A DNA stretch of 64,000 nucleotides from Flavobacterium turcicum (GCF_011365745.1 NZ_JAAOBY010000001.1:248001-312000), one strand, 5' to 3'; shown: positions 1 to 9,702, counted from the stretch's first letter. Translations and numbers: made by a program. The notes: a model not told the origin generated them from the sequence alone.

Positions 1-950
1 CTACAGTAGCAGGAATTGCTAAAATGTTAGAAGAAAAAGGTGCTATGGCGTATACTGTGATTGTTGCAGCTAATGCTTCTGATCCAGCTCCAATGCAAGT
101 TTATGCTCCTTTCGCAGGTGCTGCAATTGGTGAATATTTTAGAGATTCAGGTCGTCCTGCTTTAATTGTGTATGATGATTTGTCTAAACAAGCGGTTGCT
201 TACCGTGAGGTTTCTCTTTTATTAAGAAGACCACCGGGACGTGAGGCGTATCCTGGAGACGTTTTTTACTTACACAGCCGTTTATTAGAGCGTGCTTGTA
301 AAGTAATTGCTGATGACGGAATTGCTAAAAACATGAATGATTTACCAGATTCATTGAAATCTATCGTAAAAGGTGGTGGTTCATTGACAGCTTTACCAAT
401 CATTGAAACTCAAGCTGGTGACGTTTCTGCATATATCCCAACAAACGTAATTTCGATTACTGATGGTCAAATTTTCTTAGATGGTGATTTGTTTAACTCA
501 GGAGTTCGTCCAGCAATCAACGTAGGTATTTCGGTATCACGTGTTGGAGGTAACGCTCAAATTAAATCAATGAAAAAAGTATCAGGAACTTTAAAACTAG
601 ATCAAGCACAATTCCGTGAATTGGAAGCGTTTGCTAAATTTGGTTCTGATTTGGATGCTGTTACTTTAAACGTAATTGAAAAAGGAAAAAGAAACGTTGA
701 AATCTTGAAACAAGGTTTGAATGATCCTTATACTGTTGAAGATCAAGTAGCAATTATTTATGCAGGTTCTAAAAACTTGTTAAAAAATGTTCCTGTGAAC
801 AAAGTAAGAGAGTTCGAGAAAGATTTCTTAGAATTCCTAAATGCTAAGCACAGACCTACACTTGATGCTTTGAAAGCAGGAAAGTTAACAGACGAAATTA
901 CAGATGTAATCGAAACTGTAGCTAAAGAATTATCAGCAAAATATAACTAA
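1..950 (+). CDS. atpA: ATP synthase F1 subunit alpha, 3' part
   Basis: This is the C-terminal part (about 315 residues) of the F1 alpha subunit, which forms the catalytic hexamer with beta and carries non-catalytic nucleotide sites. The reading frame is open from base 3, so the start and the P-loop lie outside the window. Visible family signatures are [11 protein letters not shown]-like text, the Walker B strand [37 protein letters not shown], and the C-terminal helical domain ending SAKYN. The gamma subunit follows after 70 bases, the usual alpha-gamma order of a bacterial atp operon. Only the 5' truncation is unusual, and it is caused by the window edge. Confidence 0.97.
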   Translation, partial: TVAGIAKMLEEKGAMAYTVIVAANASDPAPMQVYAPFAGAAIGEYFRDSGRPALIVYDDLSKQAVAYREVSLLLRRPPGREAYPGDVFYLHSRLLERACKVIADDGIAKNMNDLPDSLKSIVKGGGSLTALPIIETQAGDVSAYIPTNVISITDGQIFLDGDLFNSGVRPAINVGISVSRVGGNAQIKSMKKVSGTLKLDQAQFRELEAFAKFGSDLDAVTLNVIEKGKRNVEILKQGLNDPYTVEDQVAIIYAGSKNLLKNVPVNKVREFEKDFLEFLNAKHRPTLDALKAGKLTDEITDVIETVAKELSAKYN

Positions 951-953
951 TTT

Positions 954-1011
954 AGTGAAAAGTGAAAAGTGAATAGTATAATTGTTCACTTTTTACGATT
1001 CACATTTCACT
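954..1011. repeat. iterated-unit inverted repeat between atpA and atpG
   Basis: The left arm (954-974) is made of repeated AGTGAAA units. The right arm (985-1011) reads TTCACTTTTTACGATTCACA and onward, so the two can fold into an imperfect hairpin. It fills the atpA-atpG gap and belongs to the same design as the palindromes at 4991-5057, 29395-29507, 45286-45325 and 52504-52552: short units repeated head to tail, then inverted. Confidence 0.6.
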
Positions 1012-1020
1012 ATACACAAA

Positions 1021-1881
1021 ATGGCAAATTTAAAGGAAATCCGTAATAGAATTACTTCCGTTTCATCGACGATGCAAATTACATCGGCTATGAAAATGGT
1101 TTCTGCAGCAAAGCTAAAGAAAGCACAAGATGCGATCACAGCAATGCGCCCTTATGCCGAAAAATTAACGGAATTATTGCAAAATCTTTCTGCTACTTTA
1201 GAAGGTGATGCCGGTGGTGAGTACACTACACAGCGCGAAGTTAAAAAAGTGTTGTTGGTGGTTATTACTTCTAACAGAGGTTTAGCAGGTGCGTTTAACA
1301 CCAATGCGATCAAAGAAGCAAAAAACCGTGCCGATTATTACACAGGACAACAAGTTGATGTTTTTGCCATTGGTAAAAAAGGAAACGACGTCTTGAGCAA
1401 AACTTTAAACGTTGTTGGTAATCAAAGTACTGTTTTTGATGATTTGACTTTTGATAATGTTGCTAAAATAGCGGATACTTTAATGGAGAAATTCGTTGGT
1501 GGTGAGTATGATAAAATTGAGTTGATTTACAACCAATTTAAAAATGCTGCTACGCAAATTGTTCAAACAGAGCAATTTTTACCGTTAGCATCTTTAAAAG
1601 CCAATGCTGCTGAAGCTGCTGGTGATTATATTTTTGAACCATCAAAAGAAGAAATCGTTTTGACTTTGATTCCTAAATCTTTGAAAACACAATTGTATAA
1701 AGGTATTCGTGACTCTTTTGCCTCAGAGCACGGAGCACGTATGACAGCAATGCACAAAGCAACTGATAATGCAACTGAATTGAGAAATCAATTGAAATTA
1801 ACTTATAACAAAGCGCGTCAAGCTGCAATTACTAACGAAATCTTAGAGATTGTTGGTGGAGCAGAGGCTTTGAAAGGATAA
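1021..1881 (+). CDS. atpG: ATP synthase F1 subunit gamma
   Basis: Central rotor shaft of F1, coupling proton flow to the alpha/beta hexamer. The 286-residue product has the typical N-terminal coiled-coil helix (MANLKEIRNRI, ITSAMKMVSAAKLKKA) and the conserved C-terminal helix (RQAAITNEILEIVGGAEAL). The ATG at 1021 is chosen because MANLKEIR matches the family N-terminus; an in-frame alternative start upstream would add 13 residues encoded by the intergenic hairpin. It is the last atp gene before a terminator at about 1954. Confidence 0.97.
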   Translation: MANLKEIRNRITSVSSTMQITSAMKMVSAAKLKKAQDAITAMRPYAEKLTELLQNLSATLEGDAGGEYTTQREVKKVLLVVITSNRGLAGAFNTNAIKEAKNRADYYTGQQVDVFAIGKKGNDVLSKTLNVVGNQSTVFDDLTFDNVAKIADTLMEKFVGGEYDKIELIYNQFKNAATQIVQTEQFLPLASLKANAAEAAGDYIFEPSKEEIVLTLIPKSLKTQLYKGIRDSFASEHGARMTAMHKATDNATELRNQLKLTYNKARQAAITNEILEIVGGAEALKG

Positions 1882-1953
1882 GAAAAACTTAGTTTTTCAA
1901 ATCTTCAAAATGCGAAGTTTTGAAAGAGTTAACATATTTTGTTTTATAATACA

Positions 1954-1983
1954 AAGAGTCAACTTCGGTTGGCTCTTTTTTTT
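1954..1983 (+). terminator. Rho-independent terminator after atpG
   Basis: AAGAGTCAAC, loop TTCG, GTTGGCTCTT, then a T-run. The 10-bp stem has one G-T pair. It would end the atp operon transcript. Confidence 0.85.
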
Positions 1984-2103
1984 ATACTTTGGTTTGCGAC
2001 AAGTTAAATATCCTCGTTAAGTTCATAAACATAATCGTTTTCCTTGTTTTTTCTTTTTCTATTCCTCTGATTTTTTCTCTAATTTTACATTTTTAAAACG
2101 AAC

Positions 2104-2547
2104 ATGGAATTACACCTTATAGAACTTACTACCAAAGAAGAAATGCTGGCGCAATACGATGTCATGCTACATTTGTACACTAACTTTACTTTCGAAAAAT
2201 ACGATGCGTATCTTACGGATATGATTCCGCACAACTACAAGCAAATTGCTGTTTTTGAAGGTACTGTTTGTGTTGGACTTTCAGGTTTGTGGTCTGGAAC
2301 CAAACTTTGGTCAGGCAAGTACCTCGAAATTGATAATTTTATCGTTCACCCTGATCACCGTAAAAAAGGAATTGGTAAAATAATGACAGATTATGTAGAT
2401 GCGAAAGCCAAAGAACTTGGTTGTACGATGATTGTACTAGATGCTTTTACAGGAAACTTCAATGCACATCGTTTTTATTATAACCAAGGATACGCGCCCA
2501 AAGGTTTTCATTTCTTAAAAATTATCAACGAAGACGGTTTATCTTAA
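2104..2547 (+). CDS. GNAT family N-acetyltransferase
   Basis: A 147-residue single-domain GCN5-related acetyltransferase. The acetyl-CoA pyrophosphate-binding motif is visible as VHPDHRKKGIGKIMTDYV around residues 81-98, followed by the strand CTMIVLDAF and the C-terminal AHRFYYNQGYAPKGFHFL segment typical of the fold. The acceptor substrate cannot be told from sequence. It stands alone between the atp terminator and the flippase gene, with about 125 bases downstream and no obvious operon partner. Confidence 0.85.
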   Translation: MELHLIELTTKEEMLAQYDVMLHLYTNFTFEKYDAYLTDMIPHNYKQIAVFEGTVCVGLSGLWSGTKLWSGKYLEIDNFIVHPDHRKKGIGKIMTDYVDAKAKELGCTMIVLDAFTGNFNAHRFYYNQGYAPKGFHFLKIINEDGLS

Positions 2548-2671
2548 GAATGCTACACTTTCTAGAAAACAGTTTTCACAAATCAAGTAGGATATCTGCT
2601 TCACCAATGGTTAAAGTCACCACACAATTGCCTATTTTTGTTCCTATTGACCTCTGTAAAATAAAATAATT

Positions 2672-4138
2672 TTGGGTTTATATAAAAATCTTTTTAAACA
2701 AACAGCCATTTACGGACTCGCTACGGTTGTTCCGCGAATGTTCAGTTTTATTCTGGTTCCATTATACACTGATTTACTTCCTAAAGCTGAATACGGTAAG
2801 GTTTCTGTCATTTTTGCTTACATGATTTTCTTTAATGTACTTCTCGCGTATGGGTTTGAAACTGCTTTCTTTAGGTTTTACAATAAAGAGAATGATAAAA
2901 AATCTGTTGTTGAAACAGCGTCCGTTTCCCTTTTTTGGTCCTCAATTGTATTTTTGGTCATAGCCTTGCTTTTCCGCAATAAATTGGCCATTTGGTCTGG
3001 TCTTGATGTACAATATATTACATACACCATTTGGATTTTAGTGTTTGATGCTTTGGTGATTGTTCCTTTTTCAAAATTAAGAGTCAACCAGCAACCTATA
3101 AAATATGCTATAATCAAAATAGGAAATGTTGTAGTTAATTTGGTCCTAAACTTATTCTTTTTGAGTTATTTACCAGCAATTGCAAAGTCAAATCCTGATG
3201 GGTTTTTAGGTTCGTTGTACATAGTTGATTTTCAAATAGGTTATATTTTCGTATCCAATATTGTAGCCAGTTTGCTTACTTTTTTAGTATTGTCACCGTC
3301 CTATTTTAAACTAAAATGGCATTTTGATTACCAGCTTTGGAAGCGCATGATGCAATACGGAATGCCCATTATGCTAGCCGGACTCGCATTTGCCATCAAC
3401 GATCAGTTTGACAAAATTTTATTGGGAGAACTATTGCCAGCCAATATTGCCGATGCAGAGGTGGGTGTATACTCAGCCTGTTACAAGCTTGGTTTGTTTA
3501 TGGTTTTGTACCGTACGGCCTACACTTTAGGTATCGAACCTTTCTTTTTTAGCCATGCTGATAGTAAAAATGCACCACAAACTTACGCTACCATAACCAA
3601 ATATTTTGTCATTTTTGGGTCGTTCATTTTACTCTCCGTTATCGTTTTTGCCGATGTTTTCAAGGTGATCATGATTCAGGACGAGTCATATTGGGAAGCC
3701 ATGAAAGTAGTGCCTTTAATTATTTTGGCTAATTTTTTTCTTGGCATTTACACCAACCTTTCTGTATGGTACAAACTCATTGATAAAACCTATGTGGGTG
3801 CTTACATCTCAATCGTAGGAGCCATCATCACGCTAGCGCTCAATTACCTGCTAATCCCAACCATGAGTTATTACGGTTCAGCCATAGCCACCATAGCCGC
3901 TTATGGTAGCATGATGACCATCTCTTATTATTTCGGAAACAAATATTACCCCATACCGTATGACAGCCGTAAAATTTTTATGTATCTCATAATTTCAATC
4001 GGATTTTCAGCGATTTCATTTTACGGATTCCGGGAGAATTATTTCGTAGGAATCCCGTTATTGCTCGTGTTCCTGTATTTTATATACCACAACGAAAAAG
4101 AATTATTAACCCAAATACTAAAACGTAAAGCAAAGTAG
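2672..4138 (+). CDS. polysaccharide biosynthesis flippase (MOP superfamily)
   Basis: A 488-residue integral membrane protein with roughly 12-14 hydrophobic segments and the N-terminal pattern of Wzx/MATE-type lipid-linked oligosaccharide flippases (LFKQTAIYGLATVVPRMFSF, LVPLYTDLLPKAEYGKVS). It probably moves an undecaprenyl-linked glycan across the inner membrane. The start is a TTG at 2672, chosen because MGLYKNLFKQ fits the family and no ATG lies nearby. It heads a run of co-directional genes (dut, nucleotidyltransferase, TPR, DUF4292, EnvC-like). The linked sugar nucleotidyltransferase supports an envelope glycan role; the exact substrate is unknown. Confidence 0.85.
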   Translation: MGLYKNLFKQTAIYGLATVVPRMFSFILVPLYTDLLPKAEYGKVSVIFAYMIFFNVLLAYGFETAFFRFYNKENDKKSVVETASVSLFWSSIVFLVIALLFRNKLAIWSGLDVQYITYTIWILVFDALVIVPFSKLRVNQQPIKYAIIKIGNVVVNLVLNLFFLSYLPAIAKSNPDGFLGSLYIVDFQIGYIFVSNIVASLLTFLVLSPSYFKLKWHFDYQLWKRMMQYGMPIMLAGLAFAINDQFDKILLGELLPANIADAEVGVYSACYKLGLFMVLYRTAYTLGIEPFFFSHADSKNAPQTYATITKYFVIFGSFILLSVIVFADVFKVIMIQDESYWEAMKVVPLIILANFFLGIYTNLSVWYKLIDKTYVGAYISIVGAIITLALNYLLIPTMSYYGSAIATIAAYGSMMTISYYFGNKYYPIPYDSRKIFMYLIISIGFSAISFYGFRENYFVGIPLLLVFLYFIYHNEKELLTQILKRKAK

Positions 4139-4357
4139 TATCAATTTTTTTAGAAGCTTATCGCGCCCTTCGTTTCAAGCTTTTTCCTAAAATTGTTTTT
4201 TTCTATGGGGCAAAAGGAGCTTCTTGCAGTCGCTCTTTTCACCCTCGAAAAAAATACAATTTTATAAAAAAAGGCTTTCCACTTCGGTCACGGCTAAAAA
4301 AGCGCACTTCTTAAAAAAGACTATCTGATCCTAAAAACTAGCTCAAACAAATACATT

Positions 4358-4792
4358 ATGAATATCAACATCATCAACAAATCACAGCACGACTTGCCTA
4401 GCTATGAAACCATCGCCTCGGCAGGAATGGATTTACGAGCCAATATAACCGCCCCAATTACTTTAAAACCTTTAGAACGAACCATCGTAAAAACAGGTCT
4501 TTTTATAGAACTACCTATTGGGTACGAAGCACAAGTAAGACCACGCAGCGGACTAGCTGCAAAAAATGGTGTAACCGTACTTAACGCACCCGGGACTGTA
4601 GATGCGGATTATCGTGGAGAAATTGGAGTAATTTTAGTAAATTTATCCAATGAAGATTTTACCATTCAAAATGGAGAACGCATAGCGCAATTGGTAATAG
4701 CAAAACACGAACGCGCCGAGTGGACTCTAGTTCAGGAACTGACAGAAACTTCAAGAGGTGAAGGTGGTTTTGGTAGTACGGGAGTAAAGTAA
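4358..4792 (+). CDS. dut: dUTP diphosphatase
   Basis: Hydrolyses dUTP to dUMP and pyrophosphate, keeping uracil out of DNA and feeding thymidylate synthesis. At 144 residues it has the usual trimeric dUTPase length. All five motifs are visible: AGMDLRAN (1), [10 protein letters not shown] (2), [16 protein letters not shown] (3, with the catalytic Asp), RIAQLVI (4) and [10 protein letters not shown] (5, the nucleotide-covering tail). It lies between the flippase and nucleotidyltransferase genes, with 219 bases upstream in which I see no gene. Confidence 0.97.
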   Translation: MNINIINKSQHDLPSYETIASAGMDLRANITAPITLKPLERTIVKTGLFIELPIGYEAQVRPRSGLAAKNGVTVLNAPGTVDADYRGEIGVILVNLSNEDFTIQNGERIAQLVIAKHERAEWTLVQELTETSRGEGGFGSTGVK

Positions 4793-4916
4793 ACAGTCGC
4801 AGTATTCAGTCACAGTAATCAGTAGAAGTTAACAGTTTTAGAAAATTATTAAACGACAAATTTCAAATATAAAGTTTCAAAAATCCGTTTAATCTTTTAA
4901 ATCTGTGGCTCAATAG

Positions 4917-4965
4917 AATAAAAAAAACTTTGCGAGCTTTGCGAAATCCTTCGTGAACTTTGCGG
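4917..4965. repeat. CTTTGCG-type intergenic repeat
   Basis: The dut-nucleotidyltransferase gap holds near-repeats of a short unit (AACTTTGCGAGCTTTGCG ... GAACTTTGCGGTTAAA). It has no coding potential and no partner arm. Related wording (GCGAACCTTGTGGTTAAA) occurs near 49462. It looks like a dispersed low-complexity intergenic element. Confidence 0.4.
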
Positions 4966-4990
4966 TTAAAAAGTAAAATAAATTTAATAA

Positions 4991-5057
4991 TTTAAAGATT
5001 GAATAATTTAAAGATTTATGATAATCATTAAATTTTTCAATCGTTTAATCTTTCAAT
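4991..5057. repeat. iterated-unit inverted repeat (TTTAAAGATT type)
   Basis: The left arm carries two TTTAAAGATT units (4991-5017). The right arm (5031-5057, TTTTTCAATCGTTTAATC then TTTCAAT) is an imperfect inverse. The units match those flanking the four-helix-bundle gene at 54058-54426, but no gene lies between the arms here. It sits just upstream of the nucleotidyltransferase start. Confidence 0.5.
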
Positions 5058-5065
5058 AAATAAAC

Positions 5066-6076
5066 ATGAAAATAATCGTTCCTATGGCGGGTCGTGGATC
5101 ACGCCTTCGCCCACATACATTAACCATTCCTAAACCATTAATTCCTATTGCCGGCAAACCTATTGTACACCGTTTGGTTGAAGACATCGCGGGAGTTTTA
5201 AATCAACAAATTGACGAAGTAGCTTTTATCATTCATGAAAGTTTTGGTCAAAAAGTGGAAGAAGAACTTTTGGCTATAGCCCAAAAACTAGGTGCCAAAG
5301 GAACCATTTATTACCAAAACGAAGCCTTAGGAACCGGTCACGCTATCATGTGTGCCAAAGAATCCTTGAGCGGACCAGCGGTAATTGCTTACGCCGATAC
5401 CCTAATTCGTGCCGATTTTGACTTAGACAAAGAGGCAGATAGCGTAATTTGGGTAAAACAAGTAGACCAACCAGAAGCTTTTGGTGTGGTAAAATTAAAT
5501 GCGAACAATGAAATCGTTGAGTTGGTTGAAAAACCAGCCACTTTTGTTTCAGACTTAGCAGTTATTGGGATTTACTATTTCAAAGATATTGCAGTACTTA
5601 AAAACGAATTACAGTTGGTACTTGACAATAACATCATTCACGGTGGCGAATACCAAATCAATGACGGAATCAAACAAATGATGGCCAAAGGCATGAAATT
5701 TGTCCCTGGCAAAGTGGAGGAGTGGATGGATTGCGGTAACAAAAACGTGACTGTAGAAACCAATTCTAGAATGTTAGGATTTTTACATAATGATGGTGAA
5801 TCCTTAGTTGATGAAAGTGCAAAACTAGAAAACGCAACTATTATACCGCCTTGCTATATTGGTAAAAACGTAGTGTTGATTAATGCTACTGTTGGTCCAA
5901 ATGTTTCCCTTGGTGACGGTTGCCATGTGGTAAATAGTACAGTAAAAAACAGTTTGGTACAAACGCATTCGCATATCAAAAATGCCGTTTTAGACAATGC
6001 CATGATTGGTAATCACGCTAGTTTTGATGGTAATTTCACTAGCATCAGCATAGGTGATTATTCTGTTTTAGAGTAA
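5066..6076 (+). CDS. sugar-phosphate nucleotidyltransferase with left-handed beta-helix tail
   Basis: A 336-residue enzyme of the GlmU/RmlA type that transfers an NMP to a sugar 1-phosphate. The N-terminal Rossmann-like domain has the signature PMAGRGSRLRPHTLTIPKPLIPIAGKP (residues 5-31) and the downstream GTGHAIMCAKESL and YADTLIRADFDLD segments. The C-terminal ~100 residues show hexapeptide-repeat periodicity (YIGKNVVLINATVGPNVSLG), a left-handed beta-helix. Nucleotide and sugar specificity cannot be assigned. Linkage to the flippase suggests envelope glycan precursor synthesis. Confidence 0.88.
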   Translation: MKIIVPMAGRGSRLRPHTLTIPKPLIPIAGKPIVHRLVEDIAGVLNQQIDEVAFIIHESFGQKVEEELLAIAQKLGAKGTIYYQNEALGTGHAIMCAKESLSGPAVIAYADTLIRADFDLDKEADSVIWVKQVDQPEAFGVVKLNANNEIVELVEKPATFVSDLAVIGIYYFKDIAVLKNELQLVLDNNIIHGGEYQINDGIKQMMAKGMKFVPGKVEEWMDCGNKNVTVETNSRMLGFLHNDGESLVDESAKLENATIIPPCYIGKNVVLINATVGPNVSLGDGCHVVNSTVKNSLVQTHSHIKNAVLDNAMIGNHASFDGNFTSISIGDYSVLE

Positions 6077-6169
6077 AATACGGTATCAACTCACTGCTCT
6101 CAATCAGTGAGTTGTTACTTCAAAAAAGGTTCTGATTTTGTATCAATTGTACTAGTATTACGTTTAATT

Positions 6170-7525
6170 ATGAATAGGAAAAACAAATTTTTTGTACTGC
6201 TACTAATTGGATTTTTTGGATTCCAAACAAATTTGTGCGCACAAATTGAACCCGAAGAAATCAAACTGGATACAGATCAGTTTCAGGAACTATTCTACGA
6301 ATCGTTGCTGCAAAAAGGAATCGAAAATCATGACAAAGCAATCATCGCTCTTGAAAAAGCCGATAAAATCAGCCCTAACAACGCTACCGTTTTTTATGAA
6401 TTAGGGAAAAATTATTTAGCATTAAAAAATTATCCCGAAGCCTTTACTTTTTTTGAAAAAGCCAGCACTATCGATCCTAAGAATAAGTGGAATTACATTG
6501 GCATGTACGATGTGAGTTATGAAACCAAAAACTATGCGCAGGGAATCACAGTTTTAAACAAACTAATCCCAATCGATTCGAAGTACAAAGAGGATTTGAC
6601 TTCGCTGTACATGGCTACCAATCAATACGACAAAGCTTTAACTTTGATACAAGAACTCAACGAAACCGTTGGAAAAACAGATAGAAGAGAATTGTACAAA
6701 AGTCAAATTCTATCAGTAGGGAAATATCAAAATTCGGAAATTGCAAACCTCGAGCAACTCATCTCAAAGAATCCAAAGGAAGAATCGAATTACTTGAATT
6801 TGATTTTTTTGTACTCTAAAAATAACGACGAGAAAAAAGCTTTTGAAGTTGTTCAAAAATTAGAAAAAGCCATACCAAATTCAGAGTGGGCGCAGGTGAG
6901 TTTATTCAAAAATTATTTAGATAGTAATGACGCCGCAAAAGCCATCAGTGCCATGAATACTGTATTGGGTAGTAGCAAAATCGACTCAAAAATTAAAGAC
7001 CGTATTTTAAACGAATTTTTAATTTATGTCAATAAAAATCCACAGTACAGCGCTGATTTAGAAAAAGCAGTTTCTTACTTTGATAATGATCCAAACATCA
7101 ATGTAGCTAAAGAAATAGGTTTGTTTTTTCAAAGTAAAAAGCTGTACCAAAAAGCAATTCCCTTTTACGAAAAGGCTCTGAAAACCAATGCTGACAGCGA
7201 TATCGCAACGCATTTGTTGCTCTTGCAAGCACTTACGGAGGTGCAGCAATTTGACCAAATAGATAAAAAAGCAACTGCTTTGGTAGAGAGTTTTCCAACA
7301 CAAGCGACCTTTTATTATTATGTAGGTTTGGCCAACAATCAATTAAAACAATTCAAGAAAGCAAAGGATTATCTCGAAATGGGCATGGATTATGTAGTAG
7401 AACAATTGGATTTAGAAGTGAACTTCAACATCCAATTAGGAGAAGCCTATAACGGTTTGGGGGATTTCAAGAAAAAAGACTTGTATTTTGCCAAAGCCAA
7501 TCAATTAATTAAAGCAAAAAAATAA
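6170..7525 (+). CDS. secreted tetratricopeptide-repeat protein
   Basis: A 451-residue exported protein made of TPR units. The ATG at 6170 is preferred because it begins a clean signal peptide (MNRKNKFFVLLLIGFFGF ... CAQ). Repeats are visible across the whole length, for example EKADKISPNNATVFYELGKN, EKASTIDPKNKWNYIGMYD and EKALKTNADSDIATHLLLL. It ends in a TAATG overlap with the DUF4292 lipoprotein gene, so the two are translationally coupled. TPR arrays bind protein partners; together with the DUF4292 and EnvC-like genes this suggests an envelope-assembly module. Confidence 0.85.
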   Translation: MNRKNKFFVLLLIGFFGFQTNLCAQIEPEEIKLDTDQFQELFYESLLQKGIENHDKAIIALEKADKISPNNATVFYELGKNYLALKNYPEAFTFFEKASTIDPKNKWNYIGMYDVSYETKNYAQGITVLNKLIPIDSKYKEDLTSLYMATNQYDKALTLIQELNETVGKTDRRELYKSQILSVGKYQNSEIANLEQLISKNPKEESNYLNLIFLYSKNNDEKKAFEVVQKLEKAIPNSEWAQVSLFKNYLDSNDAAKAISAMNTVLGSSKIDSKIKDRILNEFLIYVNKNPQYSADLEKAVSYFDNDPNINVAKEIGLFFQSKKLYQKAIPFYEKALKTNADSDIATHLLLLQALTEVQQFDQIDKKATALVESFPTQATFYYYVGLANNQLKQFKKAKDYLEMGMDYVVEQLDLEVNFNIQLGEAYNGLGDFKKKDLYFAKANQLIKAKK

Positions 7526-8322
7526 TGAAAAAATGTGTCCTACTCTTTATACTTTCAGTGTCGTTGTTGTCCTGCAAGTCCAAATCAATGGCGGTTGGAA
7601 CAACTCCTGAAGCTCCTGCAGTTTCCGCAGTTGCTAGCGCTGAAATGTCTGCTAAAAAAATTATTGAGCAGCATTACAACAATAAAATCGATTTTTCTAC
7701 ATTGTACATTAAGTCGAGCGCACGCTACGCAGATGATAAATTGACACAAAACGTAACGGCTGAAATTAAAATACAGAAAGACGAACAAATTTTGGTAAGT
7801 GTTCGTTTTCTTGGCATTACAATGGCCAAAGCCTTAATTACTCCAAAAGCAGTAAGTTATTACGAGAAATTAAATGGAACTTATTTTGAAGGCGATTTTA
7901 GTAGTTTGAGCCAATGGTTAGGTACTGATTTAGATTATGAAAAAGTGCAAAATTTATTATTGGGTAAGGCTATCGATAATTTAAGCAAAGGCAAGTATCA
8001 AGTTAAACTTGAAGAGCAAAATTATCAACTGGTAGATCAAAATAGTGGGAGCACTTCAAAGTCTTATTTTTTAGATGCGTTGCGTTATTTAGTTCAAAAA
8101 CAAGAAGTGGCTCAAGTTGCTGAAGAACGTAACATTAAAGTAGAGTATGGCGCACACCAAGAGTATGCACAAGGAACTTTGCCTACGCAAATTGCAATTC
8201 AAACCCAACAAAAAAAAGGAACTACGGATATAAAATTGGAGTATAACGGAATTTCTTTTAACGAAGAACTTTCTTTTCCTTATAGTGTGCCAAATGGCTA
8301 CAAAAGAATTTTAATTAAGTAA
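7525..8322 (+). CDS. DUF4292 family lipoprotein
   Basis: A 265-residue lipoprotein with signal peptide and lipobox LLSC (Cys about residue 17). The body matches the DUF4292 pattern I recall from Bacteroidetes (IKIQKDEQILVSVRFLGITMAKALITP, YEKLNGTYFEGDF), thought to have a LolA/LolB-like beta-sheet architecture. It overlaps the TPR gene by one base and is followed two bases later by the EnvC-like frame, so the three form an operon. A lipoprotein handling or peptidoglycan-related role is an inference from position only. Confidence 0.85.
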   Translation: MKKCVLLFILSVSLLSCKSKSMAVGTTPEAPAVSAVASAEMSAKKIIEQHYNNKIDFSTLYIKSSARYADDKLTQNVTAEIKIQKDEQILVSVRFLGITMAKALITPKAVSYYEKLNGTYFEGDFSSLSQWLGTDLDYEKVQNLLLGKAIDNLSKGKYQVKLEEQNYQLVDQNSGSTSKSYFLDALRYLVQKQEVAQVAEERNIKVEYGAHQEYAQGTLPTQIAIQTQQKKGTTDIKLEYNGISFNEELSFPYSVPNGYKRILIK

Positions 8323-8345
8323 ATTTGCCAAAACATTTTTTTCAC

Positions 8346-9599
8346 ATGCCAAAATTGATCCTAAGCCTAATTTGTATTTGTATGACTTCCTTACTTTGGA
8401 GTCAAGAGTCACAACAAGAAAAATTAGAACAACGCAAAGAGCAAATTCAAAAAGAAATTCGCGAAAACGAAAAACTTTTACAATCCGTAAAGAAAAAAGA
8501 AAAAACGGTCGTGAACGTTATCGCGATTCAAAGCAATAAAATTAAGCTAAAGGAAAAATTAATTAACACTACCGAAAAGCAAACGAAATTGCTTAAGAAT
8601 GACATGTATATTAATCAAGTACAGATTAATAAATTGAAAAAAGAATTAAAAATTTTAAAAGAAGATTATGCTAAAATGATTGTGAAATCATACAAAAGCA
8701 GGTCTAGTGAGAGTAGAGCGATGTTTTTACTTTCTTCTGAAAATTTCTTGCAAGCCTACAAACGCGCGCAATACATGAAGCAATACACAAGCTACAGAAA
8801 AACGCAAGGAGAAGAAATCAAAACCAAAACAGATAAATTAGCCGATTTCAATCAAAAGTTAGACGTTCAAAAAACGGCCAAACAAAAATTGATTGCCGAG
8901 AATGAAAAGGAACGTTTGTCTCTCGAAAAAGAAAAGCAAGAGCAACTTAAGTTGGTGAATTCTATCAAGAAGGACAAAAACAAGATTGCGCAAGAAATTA
9001 AAAAACGCCAGCAAGAATACAGAACAATTGACAGGCAAATTAATAGGTTGATAAGAGAAGCAATTGCCGAAGCCAACAGAAAAGCAGCACTAGAAAAAGC
9101 AAAAGCAAACCCAAGTGCGCCAGTATCTAAAGCGGCAGTTTCATCATCGAAAATTCAATTAACGCCAGAGGCCAAATTAGTTGCAGATAATTTTAGAGCC
9201 AACAGAGGTCGTTTGCCTTATCCAGTTGAAAAGGGATTTATCTCTCTAGGCTACGGAAACCAAACACACCCGCTTTTTAATACGATTACCATTCACAACA
9301 GTGGTGTTGAAATTACTACCGAAAAAGGAGCCAGTGCTCGTGCGGTTTTTGGAGGTGAGGTAACAAGTGTAATGGTAATTTCGCCAGTGAACAAAGCCGT
9401 TACCATCTTGCATGGTGATTATTTTACGGTGTATCAAAATTTAAGTTCGGTATCAGTAAGTAAAGGTGATAAAGTAAGCATTAAACAAAGCATTGGTAAA
9501 GTAAGAACCAATGGCGATACCGGAAAGACAGTTTTAAAGTTTATGATTTCTCAAAACTCAACGTTGATTAATCCTGAGGGTTGGTTGTCAGGAAGGTAA
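8346..9599 (+). CDS. EnvC-like murein hydrolase activator (coiled coil plus LytM domain)
   Basis: About 417 residues: a signal peptide (MPKLILSLICICMTSLLWSQ), a long charged coiled coil (residues ~20-250, rich in K/E/Q), a low-complexity linker, and a C-terminal M23/LytM domain. The LytM zinc ligands look incomplete: the region reads HGDYFTVYQNL and VLKFMI where active enzymes have an HxH-type strand. That resembles EnvC, which activates amidases rather than cutting peptidoglycan itself. The ATG at 8346 gives a clean signal peptide; an in-frame TTG at 8325 would add seven residues. Confidence 0.85.
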   Translation: MPKLILSLICICMTSLLWSQESQQEKLEQRKEQIQKEIRENEKLLQSVKKKEKTVVNVIAIQSNKIKLKEKLINTTEKQTKLLKNDMYINQVQINKLKKELKILKEDYAKMIVKSYKSRSSESRAMFLLSSENFLQAYKRAQYMKQYTSYRKTQGEEIKTKTDKLADFNQKLDVQKTAKQKLIAENEKERLSLEKEKQEQLKLVNSIKKDKNKIAQEIKKRQQEYRTIDRQINRLIREAIAEANRKAALEKAKANPSAPVSKAAVSSSKIQLTPEAKLVADNFRANRGRLPYPVEKGFISLGYGNQTHPLFNTITIHNSGVEITTEKGASARAVFGGEVTSVMVISPVNKAVTILHGDYFTVYQNLSSVSVSKGDKVSIKQSIGKVRTNGDTGKTVLKFMISQNSTLINPEGWLSGR

Positions 9600-9619
9600 T
9601 TTAAAACTTGCCTTACAAT

Positions 9620-9662
9620 AAAAAAGCACTATCGTTTCAAAAGAAATGATAGTGCTTTTTTG
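9620..9662. terminator. bidirectional terminator
   Basis: A-run, GCACTATCGTTTC, loop AAAA, GAAATGATAGTGC, T-run. The near-perfect stem has A- and T-runs on both sides, so it can serve the EnvC-like gene (plus) and the convergent lipoprotein gene at 9703 (minus). Confidence 0.9.
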
Positions 9663-9702
9663 GTTTTTAAAGGTGATTTTTCAATCAGTAATACACTCCA
9701 AT

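Noticed and set aside
4139-4357. A gene or REP element in the flippase-dut gap
   Set aside because: No open frame of useful length and no paired arms were found. Some phrases recall REP flanks, but too weakly to call.
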